Shown here: positions 54,866 through 62,928 of the stretch, piece after piece
Position numbering within the stretch: the first letter of the stretch is position 1
How the letters are laid out: each line of letters begins with the position of its first letter
Assembly: GCF_002272835.1 (NCBI RefSeq)
Contig: NZ_MLAO01000001.1
Coordinates: forward strand, 1-64,000
DNA from: Helicobacter sp. 11S03491-1
Lineage (GTDB): Bacteria > Campylobacterota > Campylobacteria > Campylobacterales > Helicobacteraceae
Length of the DNA stretch: 64,000 bases
Direction of reading: 5' to 3'
The notes under the pieces: model-generated
What the model saw: the letters and a program-made list of their open reading frames with translations, nothing else
Databases searched by the model: none
What the model was told of the DNA's origin: nothing
Program-made: the position numbers and the translations under genes

Positions 54866-56215
54866 CTATAAAATACCTTGATCAATCATAGCATCAGCTA
54901 CCTTTCTAAATCCGGCAATATTAGCACCTAAAACAAGATTGGTAGGATCTCCAAACTCTTTAGCTGTCTGAGAAGAATTAGCAAAAATATTTTCCATAAT
55001 ATTATGCAAATGCTTATCAACAACTTCAAAATCCCATGAATGTTTGCTTGCGTTTTGAGCCATTTCCAAACCACTCACAGCTACACCCCCGGCATTAGCA
55101 GCTTTTCCAGGTCCATAGCAAATTTTAGCTTTCAAGAATAAGTCTGTTGCTTCAAGGGTTGAGGGCATATTAGCTCCTTCACTAACGCATTTACAACCAT
55201 TTTGAAGTAAAGTTTTTGCATCTATAGCATTGAGTTCATTTTCTGTTGCACTTGGGAAAGCAGCAAAACAAGGAATGCTCCAAACAGCATTGCTTCCCTC
55301 TTTGTAATCACTAATTTTTGTATATTTAGCCTGAGGTTTGATTTTAATATATTCTTCTAAGCTTGCTCTTTTAAGTTCCTTGAGTTCCTTAAGAAGAGCC
55401 ACATCAATCCCTCCCTCATCATAAATCATCCCCTTAGAATCACTTACGGTTACCGGTTTAGCACCCAGATGATAAAGTTTTTCAACCGTGTAAATAGCCA
55501 CATTCCCACTTCCTGAGACTGTACAAACTTTGCCCTCAAGGCTCTCTCCTCTTTCTTTAAGCATTTCTTCAGCAAAATAAACACAACCATAACCTGTAGC
55601 TTCAGGTCTTACAAGACTACCGCCCCAACTAAGCCCCTTGCCTGTTAAAACCCCATCAAATCGATTAGTAAGCTTTCTGTATTGCCCAAAAAGATAGCCA
55701 ATTTCTCTTCCTCCTACGCCAATATCTCCAGCCGGAACATCTGTATGCGCTCCAATATGACGATAAAGTTCATTCATAAAAGCTTGGCAAAATCGCATTA
55801 CCTCTCCATCACTTTTTCCCTTAGGGTTAAAATCACTCCCACCTTTTCCTCCACCCATAGCAAGTGTTGTCAAAGAATTTTTGAATACCTGCTCAAAACC
55901 CAAAAACTTGATGATACCCTCATGAACACTTGGATGAAATCGCAACCCGCCTTTATAAGGACCAATGGCAGAATTAAATTCAATTCGATAAGCTCGATTT
56001 ACTTGAACATTTCCCTTATCATCTACCCATGTCACACGAAAATGAATTTCTCTATCAGGAATAACCAATCGTTCCAAGATGGCATTTTCTTGGTATTTTT
56101 TATTTTTATCAATTACAGGAGATAAAGATATGAGTACTTCTTCAACTGCTTGATGAAATTCCTTTTGGCTCGGATAATTAGACTTAACTTTTTCGATGAC
56201 ATTTTTTACATACAT
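54866..56215 (-). CDS. gdhA: Glutamate dehydrogenase, NADP-specific hexameric type
   Basis: A 449-residue enzyme that aminates 2-oxoglutarate. The catalytic block is AMGGGKGGSDFNPKGKS (active Lys), with GPYKGGLRFHPSVHEGI ahead of it and the nucleotide fold VCTVSGSGNVAIYTVEKL. Length is typical of the small hexameric class and of H. pylori GdhA. With GlnA it covers ammonia assimilation. Monocistronic between hemerythrin and msrP. Confidence 0.97.
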   Translation of the reverse strand: MYVKNVIEKVKSNYPSQKEFHQAVEEVLISLSPVIDKNKKYQENAILERLVIPDREIHFRVTWVDDKGNVQVNRAYRIEFNSAIGPYKGGLRFHPSVHEGIIKFLGFEQVFKNSLTTLAMGGGKGGSDFNPKGKSDGEVMRFCQAFMNELYRHIGAHTDVPAGDIGVGGREIGYLFGQYRKLTNRFDGVLTGKGLSWGGSLVRPEATGYGCVYFAEEMLKERGESLEGKVCTVSGSGNVAIYTVEKLYHLGAKPVTVSDSKGMIYDEGGIDVALLKELKELKRASLEEYIKIKPQAKYTKISDYKEGSNAVWSIPCFAAFPSATENELNAIDAKTLLQNGCKCVSEGANMPSTLEATDLFLKAKICYGPGKAANAGGVAVSGLEMAQNASKHSWDFEVVDKHLHNIMENIFANSSQTAKEFGDPTNLVLGANIAGFRKVADAMIDQGIL

Positions 56216-56368
56216 TCTATTTTCCTTTCATTATTTTGGGATGGAGACTTATTCTATCGCAATAAACCTAAAAGTGCTTTATAGTCACTTAAGATTATCT
56301 AGTAATTTTATTTTTTAAATTATTTTAATTTTTTAAAACATAAAATTCAAAACTATTCATAATAAAAA

Positions 56369-57349
56369 TTAATAGTTTTTTCTCAAATCCATTCCTGTAT
56401 ATAAATTTGCAACTTCTTGGGCATAGCCATTAAAAAGCTTTGTAGGCATTCGGTGAAAACTAAATCCCTCTCCAATAAAACGTTCATTTGCCTGAGACCA
56501 TCTTGGGTGGGCAACATGAGGATTGACATTGGCGTAAAAACCATATTCGGAACTGTCTAGTCCCATCCATGTTGAAACAGGCATTTTTTCAACCAAAGTA
56601 ATACGCACGATGGATTTAACACTTTTAAATCCGTATTTCCATGGAACTACTAATCGTAGAGGTGCTCCATTTTGATTAGGAAGAATTTTGCCATACATTC
56701 CCACTGCCAATATTGTCAAAGAATTTTGCGCTTCATCTAATCGCAATCCTTCATAATAAGGAAATTTAATATACCCCACGATAGAAGGATTTTTTACTCC
56801 GGGCATATCTGCTTGTTTGAGTGTTTCAAACAAAACAAACCTTGCATTTCCTTTGGGTTTTGTAAATGCCAATAATTCTCTAAGTTCAAAACCAATCCAA
56901 GGAATATTCATGCTCCAAGCTTCCACACAGCGAAAATGATAAATCCTCTCTTGAAGTTTCACTTTTTTAAGAATATCTTCTAGTGCGATTTTCATAGGTC
57001 TTTGCACTTCTCCATCAATGATGACACTCCATGGAGATGTTTGCAAAATATGAGCACGATGGTAGGGATCTTCTTTTTGCATTCCAAATTCATAAAAATT
57101 ATTGTAAGTTGTAGCTTTTTGATAAGGGGTTAAAGGACTTTGGGAATAAGAAGAATTTATTTCATAAGGATAGATATTTTTATGTATTTCTATTTGCCTT
57201 GTTTGAGCTCCTAAAATATCTATTCCCAAAACACTTCCAGCCCCTAAAACAGCCATTGTTTTAAGAATTTTTCTACGAGAAGAATAGATATCTTGGGACG
57301 TCGCAAGATTTTGAGAAATTTCGTAATTGTTTTTTATTTTTATTAACAT
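56369..57349 (-). CDS. msrP: Periplasmic methionine sulfoxide reductase catalytic subunit MsrP (YedY)
   Basis: A 326-residue Tat-exported molybdoenzyme of the sulfite oxidase fold. Twin-arginine signal: SSRRKILKTMAVLGAGSVLG (about residues 23-42). The Mo-coordinating Cys is in FRCVEAWSMNIPW, the family hallmark. MsrP repairs oxidised periplasmic proteins using electrons from the heme membrane protein MsrQ, which is not adjacent here. It is divergent from prfB over 84 bases. The first 20 residues before the twin Arg are longer than usual, so a later start is possible. Confidence 0.92.
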   Translation of the reverse strand: MLIKIKNNYEISQNLATSQDIYSSRRKILKTMAVLGAGSVLGIDILGAQTRQIEIHKNIYPYEINSSYSQSPLTPYQKATTYNNFYEFGMQKEDPYHRAHILQTSPWSVIIDGEVQRPMKIALEDILKKVKLQERIYHFRCVEAWSMNIPWIGFELRELLAFTKPKGNARFVLFETLKQADMPGVKNPSIVGYIKFPYYEGLRLDEAQNSLTILAVGMYGKILPNQNGAPLRLVVPWKYGFKSVKSIVRITLVEKMPVSTWMGLDSSEYGFYANVNPHVAHPRWSQANERFIGEGFSFHRMPTKLFNGYAQEVANLYTGMDLRKNY

Positions 57350-57433
57350 CTATGCCTTCTTGCTAATTTTTATTTTAAACTATACATTATTTTTGTACAA
57401 TTGTATTAAACCAATACCCAAAAGGCAGGAATT

Positions 57434-58525
57434 ATGGATTCTTATGAATATGGCGAATTACTCAAAGATCTTAAAAATAAATGTGAAAATATTGCCAAAA
57501 TTATCAAACCTGCAAAACTCCAAACAAGATTAGATGAGATTATCCAAATACAGCAAAACCCGGAATTTTGGAATGATACAAAAAAAGCAGGAGAAATCAA
57601 TAAAGAAAAAGTCAAATTAGAACGAATGCTTCAAACCTACAACCAAGCAAAATCTTCTATTGATGATGCCCATGAACTTTTTGGACTTGTTTGTTCAGAC
57701 AATGATGCCACCACTTTAGAATTACTTTTTGCAGAATCTTCCTCTCTGGAATCAAGGATTAAAAAAGTTGAAATTGAAGTGATGCTAAGTGGTGAAAATG
57801 ATATGGCAAATGCAATTGTTACCATACAACCGGGAGCCGGAGGAACTGAAAGTCAAGATTGGGGAAGCATTCTTTATCGTATGTATTTACGATGGGCAGA
57901 ACGTAGGGGTTTCAAGAGTGAAATTTTGGATTATCAAGTTGGTGAGGAAGCCGGAATCAAAGGTGTTGCATTCCTCATTAAAGGTGAAAATGCTTATGGT
58001 TATATGAAAAGCGAGAATGGCATTCATCGTCTCGTGCGTATCTCTCCTTTTGATGCCAATGCCAAACGCCATACAAGTTTTGCTAGTGTGCAGGTGAGTC
58101 CTGAAGTTGATGATGATATTGATATTGTTATTGAAGAAAAGGATCTTAGGATTGATACATATCGTGCAAGTGGCGCAGGAGGACAACATGTCAATAAAAC
58201 TGAATCTGCTATTAGGATCACTCATTTGCCTACAGGAATTGTTGTTCAATGCCAAAATGATAGAAGCCAACATAAAAACAAAGCTACAGCTTTAAAAATG
58301 TTAAAATCTAAGCTTTACGAGCTTGAGCTTGAAAAACAAAATACCTCAAACGCTTCTGAAGAAAAAAGTGAAATTGGATGGGGACATCAAATCAGAAGCT
58401 ATGTTTTAGCCCCCTATCAACAAGTAAAAGATGCCAGAAGTAATATTGCTTATAGCAATGTTGAAGCCATACTTGATGGAGATATTGATGAAATTATTGA
58501 AGGAGTATTAATATCAAAAGCTTAA
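57434..58525 (+). CDS. prfB: Peptide chain release factor 2
   Basis: A 363-residue class I release factor reading UAA and UGA. The recognition tripeptide SPF ([17 protein letters not shown]) and GGQ ([15 protein letters not shown]) are present. It is encoded in one frame from ATG; the programmed +1 frameshift with internal TGA found in many bacterial prfB genes is absent. It starts the prfB-cheZ-U32 run, the same three genes as H. pylori HP0171-HP0169. Confidence 0.96.
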   Translation: MDSYEYGELLKDLKNKCENIAKIIKPAKLQTRLDEIIQIQQNPEFWNDTKKAGEINKEKVKLERMLQTYNQAKSSIDDAHELFGLVCSDNDATTLELLFAESSSLESRIKKVEIEVMLSGENDMANAIVTIQPGAGGTESQDWGSILYRMYLRWAERRGFKSEILDYQVGEEAGIKGVAFLIKGENAYGYMKSENGIHRLVRISPFDANAKRHTSFASVQVSPEVDDDIDIVIEEKDLRIDTYRASGAGGQHVNKTESAIRITHLPTGIVVQCQNDRSQHKNKATALKMLKSKLYELELEKQNTSNASEEKSEIGWGHQIRSYVLAPYQQVKDARSNIAYSNVEAILDGDIDEIIEGVLISKA

Positions 58526-58553
58526 CATTAATGTAAAATATACTAAAAAAATT

Positions 58554-58559
58554 TATAAT
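58554..58559 (+). promoter_or_regulatory. Candidate -10 box for cheZ
   Basis: TATAAT lies 28 bases before the cheZ start and after the prfB stop, suggesting its own promoter. No -35 is evident. Confidence 0.4.
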
Positions 58560-58586
58560 ACTATAGTTAGTTATTAAGGAGAAGGA

Positions 58587-59318
58587 ATGACTCAAGAAGA
58601 ATTAGATGCTTTAATAATGTCCGGAGATATTGATTTGGACGTCGATGTAGCCTCCAAAGAAAAATCTTCCAAAAAAGATATTCAAAAACCAAAAGAAGAA
58701 AAACACTCTGTTGATCAAAATGAAGAATTGAGTGCCGGCTATATTGATCCCAAAAATTATAAAGTCGAAGCAGGCAAAAAATGGCCTCCACCTCCCCCTA
58801 CTGATGAACATAAAGTTGTCCATCAGCTTGATGATGTTACCAAAGACTCCGAAGTAAAAGCAAGTCAAATTTTTGACCAACTCGATCATATTAGCAATGG
58901 CGCAGATAACATTGTCAAATTATCTAAAGAAATTCAAAAATATCTACAAAAAAATCAAGATATTTTTGAAAAATTAACCAAAAAATTCCCACATGTCGAA
59001 ACCTTTAGTAATTCTCTGGAGGAGACAAAACAAATAACAACAACTCTCAAATCTATCACTCAAAATGCACATAATTGTTCGGATGCTTCTGTGCAAGCAA
59101 TGGATATTATGCAATTTCAAGATATTCATCGCCAAAAAATTGAACGAGTCATTAATGTGATGAGGGCATTAGCACAATATATGAATTCTCTTTTTGAAGG
59201 CAAAATTGATGATTCTAAACGTGTAAGCTCTGCTGTATATATTGCAGGAGACGACAAAAAGGACATGGCAAGCGAAGAAGATATTGAAGCACTCATTGCT
59301 TCTTTTGGCAAGCAATAA
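58587..59318 (+). CDS. cheZ: CheZ-type CheY-P phosphatase (Helicobacter remote homologue)
   Basis: A 243-residue protein matching the remote CheZ identified in H. pylori (HP0170). The long central helices hold DIMQFQDIHRQKIERVINVM, where the Gln after the Asp in FQDIHRQ corresponds to the catalytic Gln of CheZ. The C-terminal tail SEEDIEALIASFGKQ resembles the CheY-binding helix of CheZ, and the N-terminal MTQEELDALIMSG resembles the SQ-EEIDALL peptide of flagellar switch proteins. A charged, Pro-rich linker lies between. It dephosphorylates CheY to control motor switching. GGAGAAGG precedes the ATG; the next gene starts two bases after its stop. Confidence 0.88.
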   Translation: MTQEELDALIMSGDIDLDVDVASKEKSSKKDIQKPKEEKHSVDQNEELSAGYIDPKNYKVEAGKKWPPPPPTDEHKVVHQLDDVTKDSEVKASQIFDQLDHISNGADNIVKLSKEIQKYLQKNQDIFEKLTKKFPHVETFSNSLEETKQITTTLKSITQNAHNCSDASVQAMDIMQFQDIHRQKIERVINVMRALAQYMNSLFEGKIDDSKRVSSAVYIAGDDKKDMASEEDIEALIASFGKQ

Positions 59319-59319
59319 A

Positions 59320-60603
59320 ATGATTCAATCATCATCAAAAAAAGTACAACTTCTCTCACCGGCAGGGAATCTTACCAAACTCAAAATTGCGCTAGATTAT
59401 GGAGCAGATGCAGTTTATGGGGGAGTAAGTCATTTCTCACTCCGAAATCGAGCAAGCAAAGAATTCGATTTAACCACCTTTAAAGAAGGTATTGATTATG
59501 CCCATGCTAAAGGCAAAAAAGTATTTGTTACTATTAATGGTTTCCCATTTAACGCTCAACTCAAGCTTCTTGAAACTCATATTGAAAAAATGGCAGATCT
59601 AAGCCCCGATGCTTTTATTATTGCAACTCCGGGTGTTTTAAAACTTAGTAAAAAAATTGCCCCTCAAATCCCTATTCATCTCTCTACTCAAGCAAATGTT
59701 TTGAATATTCTTGATGCAGAAGTATTCTATGAGATGGGAGCTAGACGAATCGTAGCAGCAAGAGAACTTAGTCTCAAAGATGCTATTGAGATTAAAAAAC
59801 ACTTACCTGATCTTGAATTAGAAATTTTTGTTCATGGTAGCATGTGCTTTGCTTTTTCAGGGAGATGTCTTATATCTTCTCTTCAAAATGGACGTGTCCC
59901 CAACCGTGGAAGTTGTGCAAATGATTGCAGATTTGATTATGAATACTATGTCAAAAATCCCGACAATGGAGTTATGATGCGTCTTGTGGAAGAAGAAGGC
60001 ATAGGGACGCATATTTTTAATTCCAAAGATCTTAATCTTTCAAGTCATATTCAAGAAATTCTAGACTCAGGAGTGATTGATGCGTTAAAAATCGAAGGAC
60101 GCACCAAATCAACCTATTATGCCGGCATCACAGCACGCACTTACAAAATGGCAATCAATGACTATTATAATGGCATTTACAGAACTCAATTCTATCAAGA
60201 TGAACTCCACACCCTCAAGAATCGTGGCTTTACAGATGGTTATCTCATCAAGCGTCCTTATGAAAGACTTGATACCCAAAATCATTTTACAGCTATCAGC
60301 GAAGGAAGTTATCAAGTTAATGGCGAGGTAGATGAGGGGGGAGAATATTTTTTATGTAAATACACCACTCATATTAATTATCCCTACGAAATTATTACCC
60401 CACCTGAATATAAAATCCAATGTGTTGATAATGAAATCGGCAAAATATATGAAGAAAATGGAAAATATTTTTTATCTTTATATAAAATTCTTCTGGAAAA
60501 CAATCAAGAGCTTCATCAAATTCACAGTGGCAACACTCATCCTGTTAAGCTCCCACAAAAATTGCCTGCTTATAGTTTTTTGAGAACCAAAATCAATACA
60601 TAA
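59320..60603 (+). CDS. Peptidase U32-family protein (TrhP/RlhA-type RNA hydroxylation protein)
   Basis: A 427-residue U32 protein (H. pylori HP0169, once called collagenase PrtC). The U32 signature EIFVHGSMCFAFSGRCLIS is intact, followed by PNRGSCANDCRF, giving the four-Cys set proposed to hold an Fe-S cluster. The N-terminal domain VQLLSPAGNLTKLKIALDYG is a TIM-barrel type. Family members in E. coli make 5-hydroxyuridine in tRNA (TrhP) or 5-hydroxycytidine in 23S rRNA (RlhA); this one is nearer to TrhP by size, but that is inferred. I chose ATG 59320 because the conserved barrel starts right after it and the previous gene ends at 59318. Confidence 0.88.
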   Translation: MIQSSSKKVQLLSPAGNLTKLKIALDYGADAVYGGVSHFSLRNRASKEFDLTTFKEGIDYAHAKGKKVFVTINGFPFNAQLKLLETHIEKMADLSPDAFIIATPGVLKLSKKIAPQIPIHLSTQANVLNILDAEVFYEMGARRIVAARELSLKDAIEIKKHLPDLELEIFVHGSMCFAFSGRCLISSLQNGRVPNRGSCANDCRFDYEYYVKNPDNGVMMRLVEEEGIGTHIFNSKDLNLSSHIQEILDSGVIDALKIEGRTKSTYYAGITARTYKMAINDYYNGIYRTQFYQDELHTLKNRGFTDGYLIKRPYERLDTQNHFTAISEGSYQVNGEVDEGGEYFLCKYTTHINYPYEIITPPEYKIQCVDNEIGKIYEENGKYFLSLYKILLENNQELHQIHSGNTHPVKLPQKLPAYSFLRTKINT

Positions 60604-60614
60604 AAGGAGTAAAA

Positions 60615-61109
60615 ATGGATTTTGTATCCATTATCATGGGAAGTAAAAGCGATTGGAGTATTGTAAGTGAATGTATTGAAATATTTAAACAATTTGATGT
60701 TAAATATGAAGTTATTATCAGTTCTGCACACCGAAGTCCTGACAGGACAAGAGAATATGTCCAAGAAAGTGAAAAAAAGGGGGCGCAGGTATTTATAGCC
60801 GCAGCAGGAATGGCAGCCCATCTTGCAGGAGCAATTGCTTCTCAAACTTGCAAACCCGTCATTGGTGTTCCCTTGAATGGAGGAGCCCTTGATGGTTTAG
60901 ACGCTCTGCTTTCGACTGTTCAAATGCCTGCAGGAATGCCCGTAGGCACTGTGGCCATTGGCAAAGCAGGGGTTATCAATGCAGCCTATCTGGCTATGCA
61001 AATTTTAAGTCTCAAAAACAATGAATTGGGATCTAAGCTTGCAGAAGATAGAATCATGAAAGCCAAAAAACTTGAAATAGATTCTAAACAAATTGAAGTA
61101 AGAATTTAA
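60615..61109 (+). CDS. purE: N5-carboxyaminoimidazole ribonucleotide mutase PurE
   Basis: A 164-residue class I PurE for de novo purine synthesis. IIMGSKSDW (nucleotide site), SSAHRSPDRT (catalytic His) and AGMAAHLAGAIAS are present. AAAAGGAGTAAAA precedes the ATG, 11 bases after the U32 gene. purK is not adjacent. Confidence 0.96.
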   Translation: MDFVSIIMGSKSDWSIVSECIEIFKQFDVKYEVIISSAHRSPDRTREYVQESEKKGAQVFIAAAGMAAHLAGAIASQTCKPVIGVPLNGGALDGLDALLSTVQMPAGMPVGTVAIGKAGVINAAYLAMQILSLKNNELGSKLAEDRIMKAKKLEIDSKQIEVRI

Positions 61110-61371
61110 TTTTTAAAAAATTTAAAAAATAATCTTTTTATAATTTATATTTAAATATTTATTTTGATAATATTTAATTATTAAATTTTAAATTATAATA
61201 CTATATTATTTTGAGATATTATTCCGGCATTTTGCAAAAAAAATGCTATTTATTTTATTCTGTATTCAAAAAAAAATAAAGAACAAAAAACAAATTTATA
61301 AACACAAAAAATAAAATTTTTGGGAAAAATTTAGTAAAATAGATTTCAAAGTATTTATAAAAAGAGGCAAA

Positions 61372-61875
61372 ATGGAAAATAAAAAATCTCCAACATGGAT
61401 GAGTTTGGAAGAATTTATCAAAGTCTCTGGAATTGAGGAAAAGAAAGTCTTAGAACTTATTGAAGAAGGCAGCATCCAAAGCAAAAAGCATAACCATATA
61501 TTATTGATTGATGCCTCAAGCGGGGCAGATGCCATTATCAAACGTGTTGAAAACAATCTTGTATCTGCAGATATGAGTGGAAATACGCTTGATCCTATGT
61601 TTGTAGAAAAAACCATCAATACAATTTTGGGTCTGCATGACAAAGTTGTTATGGCCAAAGATGAAACCATTAGCGCATTCAAAAATGAAAATAGTTTCCT
61701 CAAAGAAGCCCTCATTTCCACACAAGAAGTTTATGATGAAGACAAAAAAATAATGGAAGTAATGGCAACCCAACTCCAAAAAGCAAAAGAAGAAATTGAA
61801 TTTATGCAAAGAAAATATCGTCTTATGTGGGGAAAAGTCTCTAGCTTGAGTGGTGCTCACAAAAATGAAGATTAA
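61372..61875 (+). CDS. Conserved Campylobacterota protein, probably DUF3972
   Basis: A 167-residue soluble protein. Residues 8-48 (PTWMSLEEFIKVSGIEEKKV and on) look like a MerR-type or helix-turn-helix-like N-terminal module, and residues 100-155 form a long predicted coiled coil (FKNENSFLKEALISTQEVYD, then MATQLQKAKEEIEFMQRKY). This layout fits the DUF3972 family known from Helicobacter and Campylobacter; function unknown. AGAGGCAAA precedes the ATG. Its last 11 bases overlap the next gene. The 262-base AT-rich gap before it holds nothing I can name. Confidence 0.7.
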   Translation: MENKKSPTWMSLEEFIKVSGIEEKKVLELIEEGSIQSKKHNHILLIDASSGADAIIKRVENNLVSADMSGNTLDPMFVEKTINTILGLHDKVVMAKDETISAFKNENSFLKEALISTQEVYDEDKKIMEVMATQLQKAKEEIEFMQRKYRLMWGKVSSLSGAHKNED

Positions 61876-62770
61876 AAAAGAATGCTTTAGTTGTCTCAAT
61901 AACCAATGCCAACAAACACTCCATCTCGCTTCCTTATCTCAAGAAACTTCTCAAAAAATAACTACAACAATAACCTCCTTGCTCCATTCACTCCATCATA
62001 TTCAAGCTCCTCCCCCACAAGTAGCTATTGATGTTTATGATAGTATTGCTTCTATATCTTGCATATCTGATATTTACCAATCTATCAAAGCAGAATGCAT
62101 CCACAAAGCAAGAGAAATCACTGATTTTGTGCTAAAAAACAAACCTTTATTCCAAAATCCTCATGCTTACCTAAAATGGGCAATCAAGATAGCTGCATTA
62201 GGGAATATCATCGATTATGGCAGCCAAACAAAATTTGATATTCATACTCAAAATTTTAATCTTGAAAATTTAGATTTTGGCTTGTTTGATTTTGATGAGT
62301 TTGCTCATAAGCTTGAATCCTCAAAAACCTTACTTTACTTTGGAGATAATGCAGGTGAAAATATTTTTGATGAAGTTCTTCTTGAGGCGCTCAAAACACT
62401 TTATCCTCATGTACATCTTATTTATTTAACCAGAGGATCTCCCATTATCAATGATATCACATTTGCTGATTTGCATTTTTACCCTGAATGCAAAAAAATC
62501 TTTGAAATTTGTGAAGTTCAAGATAGCGGAGTCAAAAGTCCGGGATTTATTTATGAGCTTGCCAACACAAAAACTCAAAAATTATTTGATAAAGCTGATT
62601 TAATTCTTGCCAAAGGAATGGGAAATTTTGAATGTCTGGAATCTAGGGCAGATTCCAGAGTATTTTTGCTTTTTAAAATCAAATGCGAAGTTGTCGCTAA
62701 TCACCTGAATATCCCTATAGGTAAAATGATTTTTAGACAAAACACTAAAACATATTCTCAAAATTTTTGA
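61865..62770 (+). CDS. DUF89-family protein (ARMT1-like metal-dependent phosphatase)
   Basis: A 301-residue protein. The N-terminal MKIKKECFSCLNNQCQQTLH has the CxxC of bacterial DUF89 proteins. The metal-site block YFGDNAGENIFDEVLLEAL and the GMGNFECLE motif near the end are family hallmarks. DUF89 enzymes are Mn/Ni-dependent phosphatases thought to remove damaged phospho-metabolites such as sugar phosphates; substrate here unknown. ATG 61865, in the end of the previous gene, is chosen since the conserved region begins at once; an ATG five codons earlier is possible. Translational coupling to the DUF3972 gene is likely. Confidence 0.85.
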   Translation: MKIKKECFSCLNNQCQQTLHLASLSQETSQKITTTITSLLHSLHHIQAPPPQVAIDVYDSIASISCISDIYQSIKAECIHKAREITDFVLKNKPLFQNPHAYLKWAIKIAALGNIIDYGSQTKFDIHTQNFNLENLDFGLFDFDEFAHKLESSKTLLYFGDNAGENIFDEVLLEALKTLYPHVHLIYLTRGSPIINDITFADLHFYPECKKIFEICEVQDSGVKSPGFIYELANTKTQKLFDKADLILAKGMGNFECLESRADSRVFLLFKIKCEVVANHLNIPIGKMIFRQNTKTYSQNF

Positions 62771-62892
62771 TAAAATCATCTTATAAAATTTCAATTTCTT
62801 AAAATATAGATAATAATTCTAGTTTTTTATAATTTAATTACATTATATATTTATTTATACAACCATTATTTGTTTTTTTTATGGAATACCGA

Positions 62893-62898
62893 TATAAT
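62893..62898 (+). promoter_or_regulatory. Candidate -10 box for the molybdopterin reductase gene
   Basis: TATAAT followed by TGC lies 31 bases before the start codon in an otherwise AT-rich gap. Confidence 0.45.
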
Positions 62899-62928
62899 TG
62901 CAAATCTTAAAAACAAAAAGGAGATTTT

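Noticed and set aside
57434-57560. Programmed frameshift in prfB
   Set aside because: The frame is continuous from the ATG, and no in-frame TGA with a Shine-Dalgarno-like stimulator is seen.
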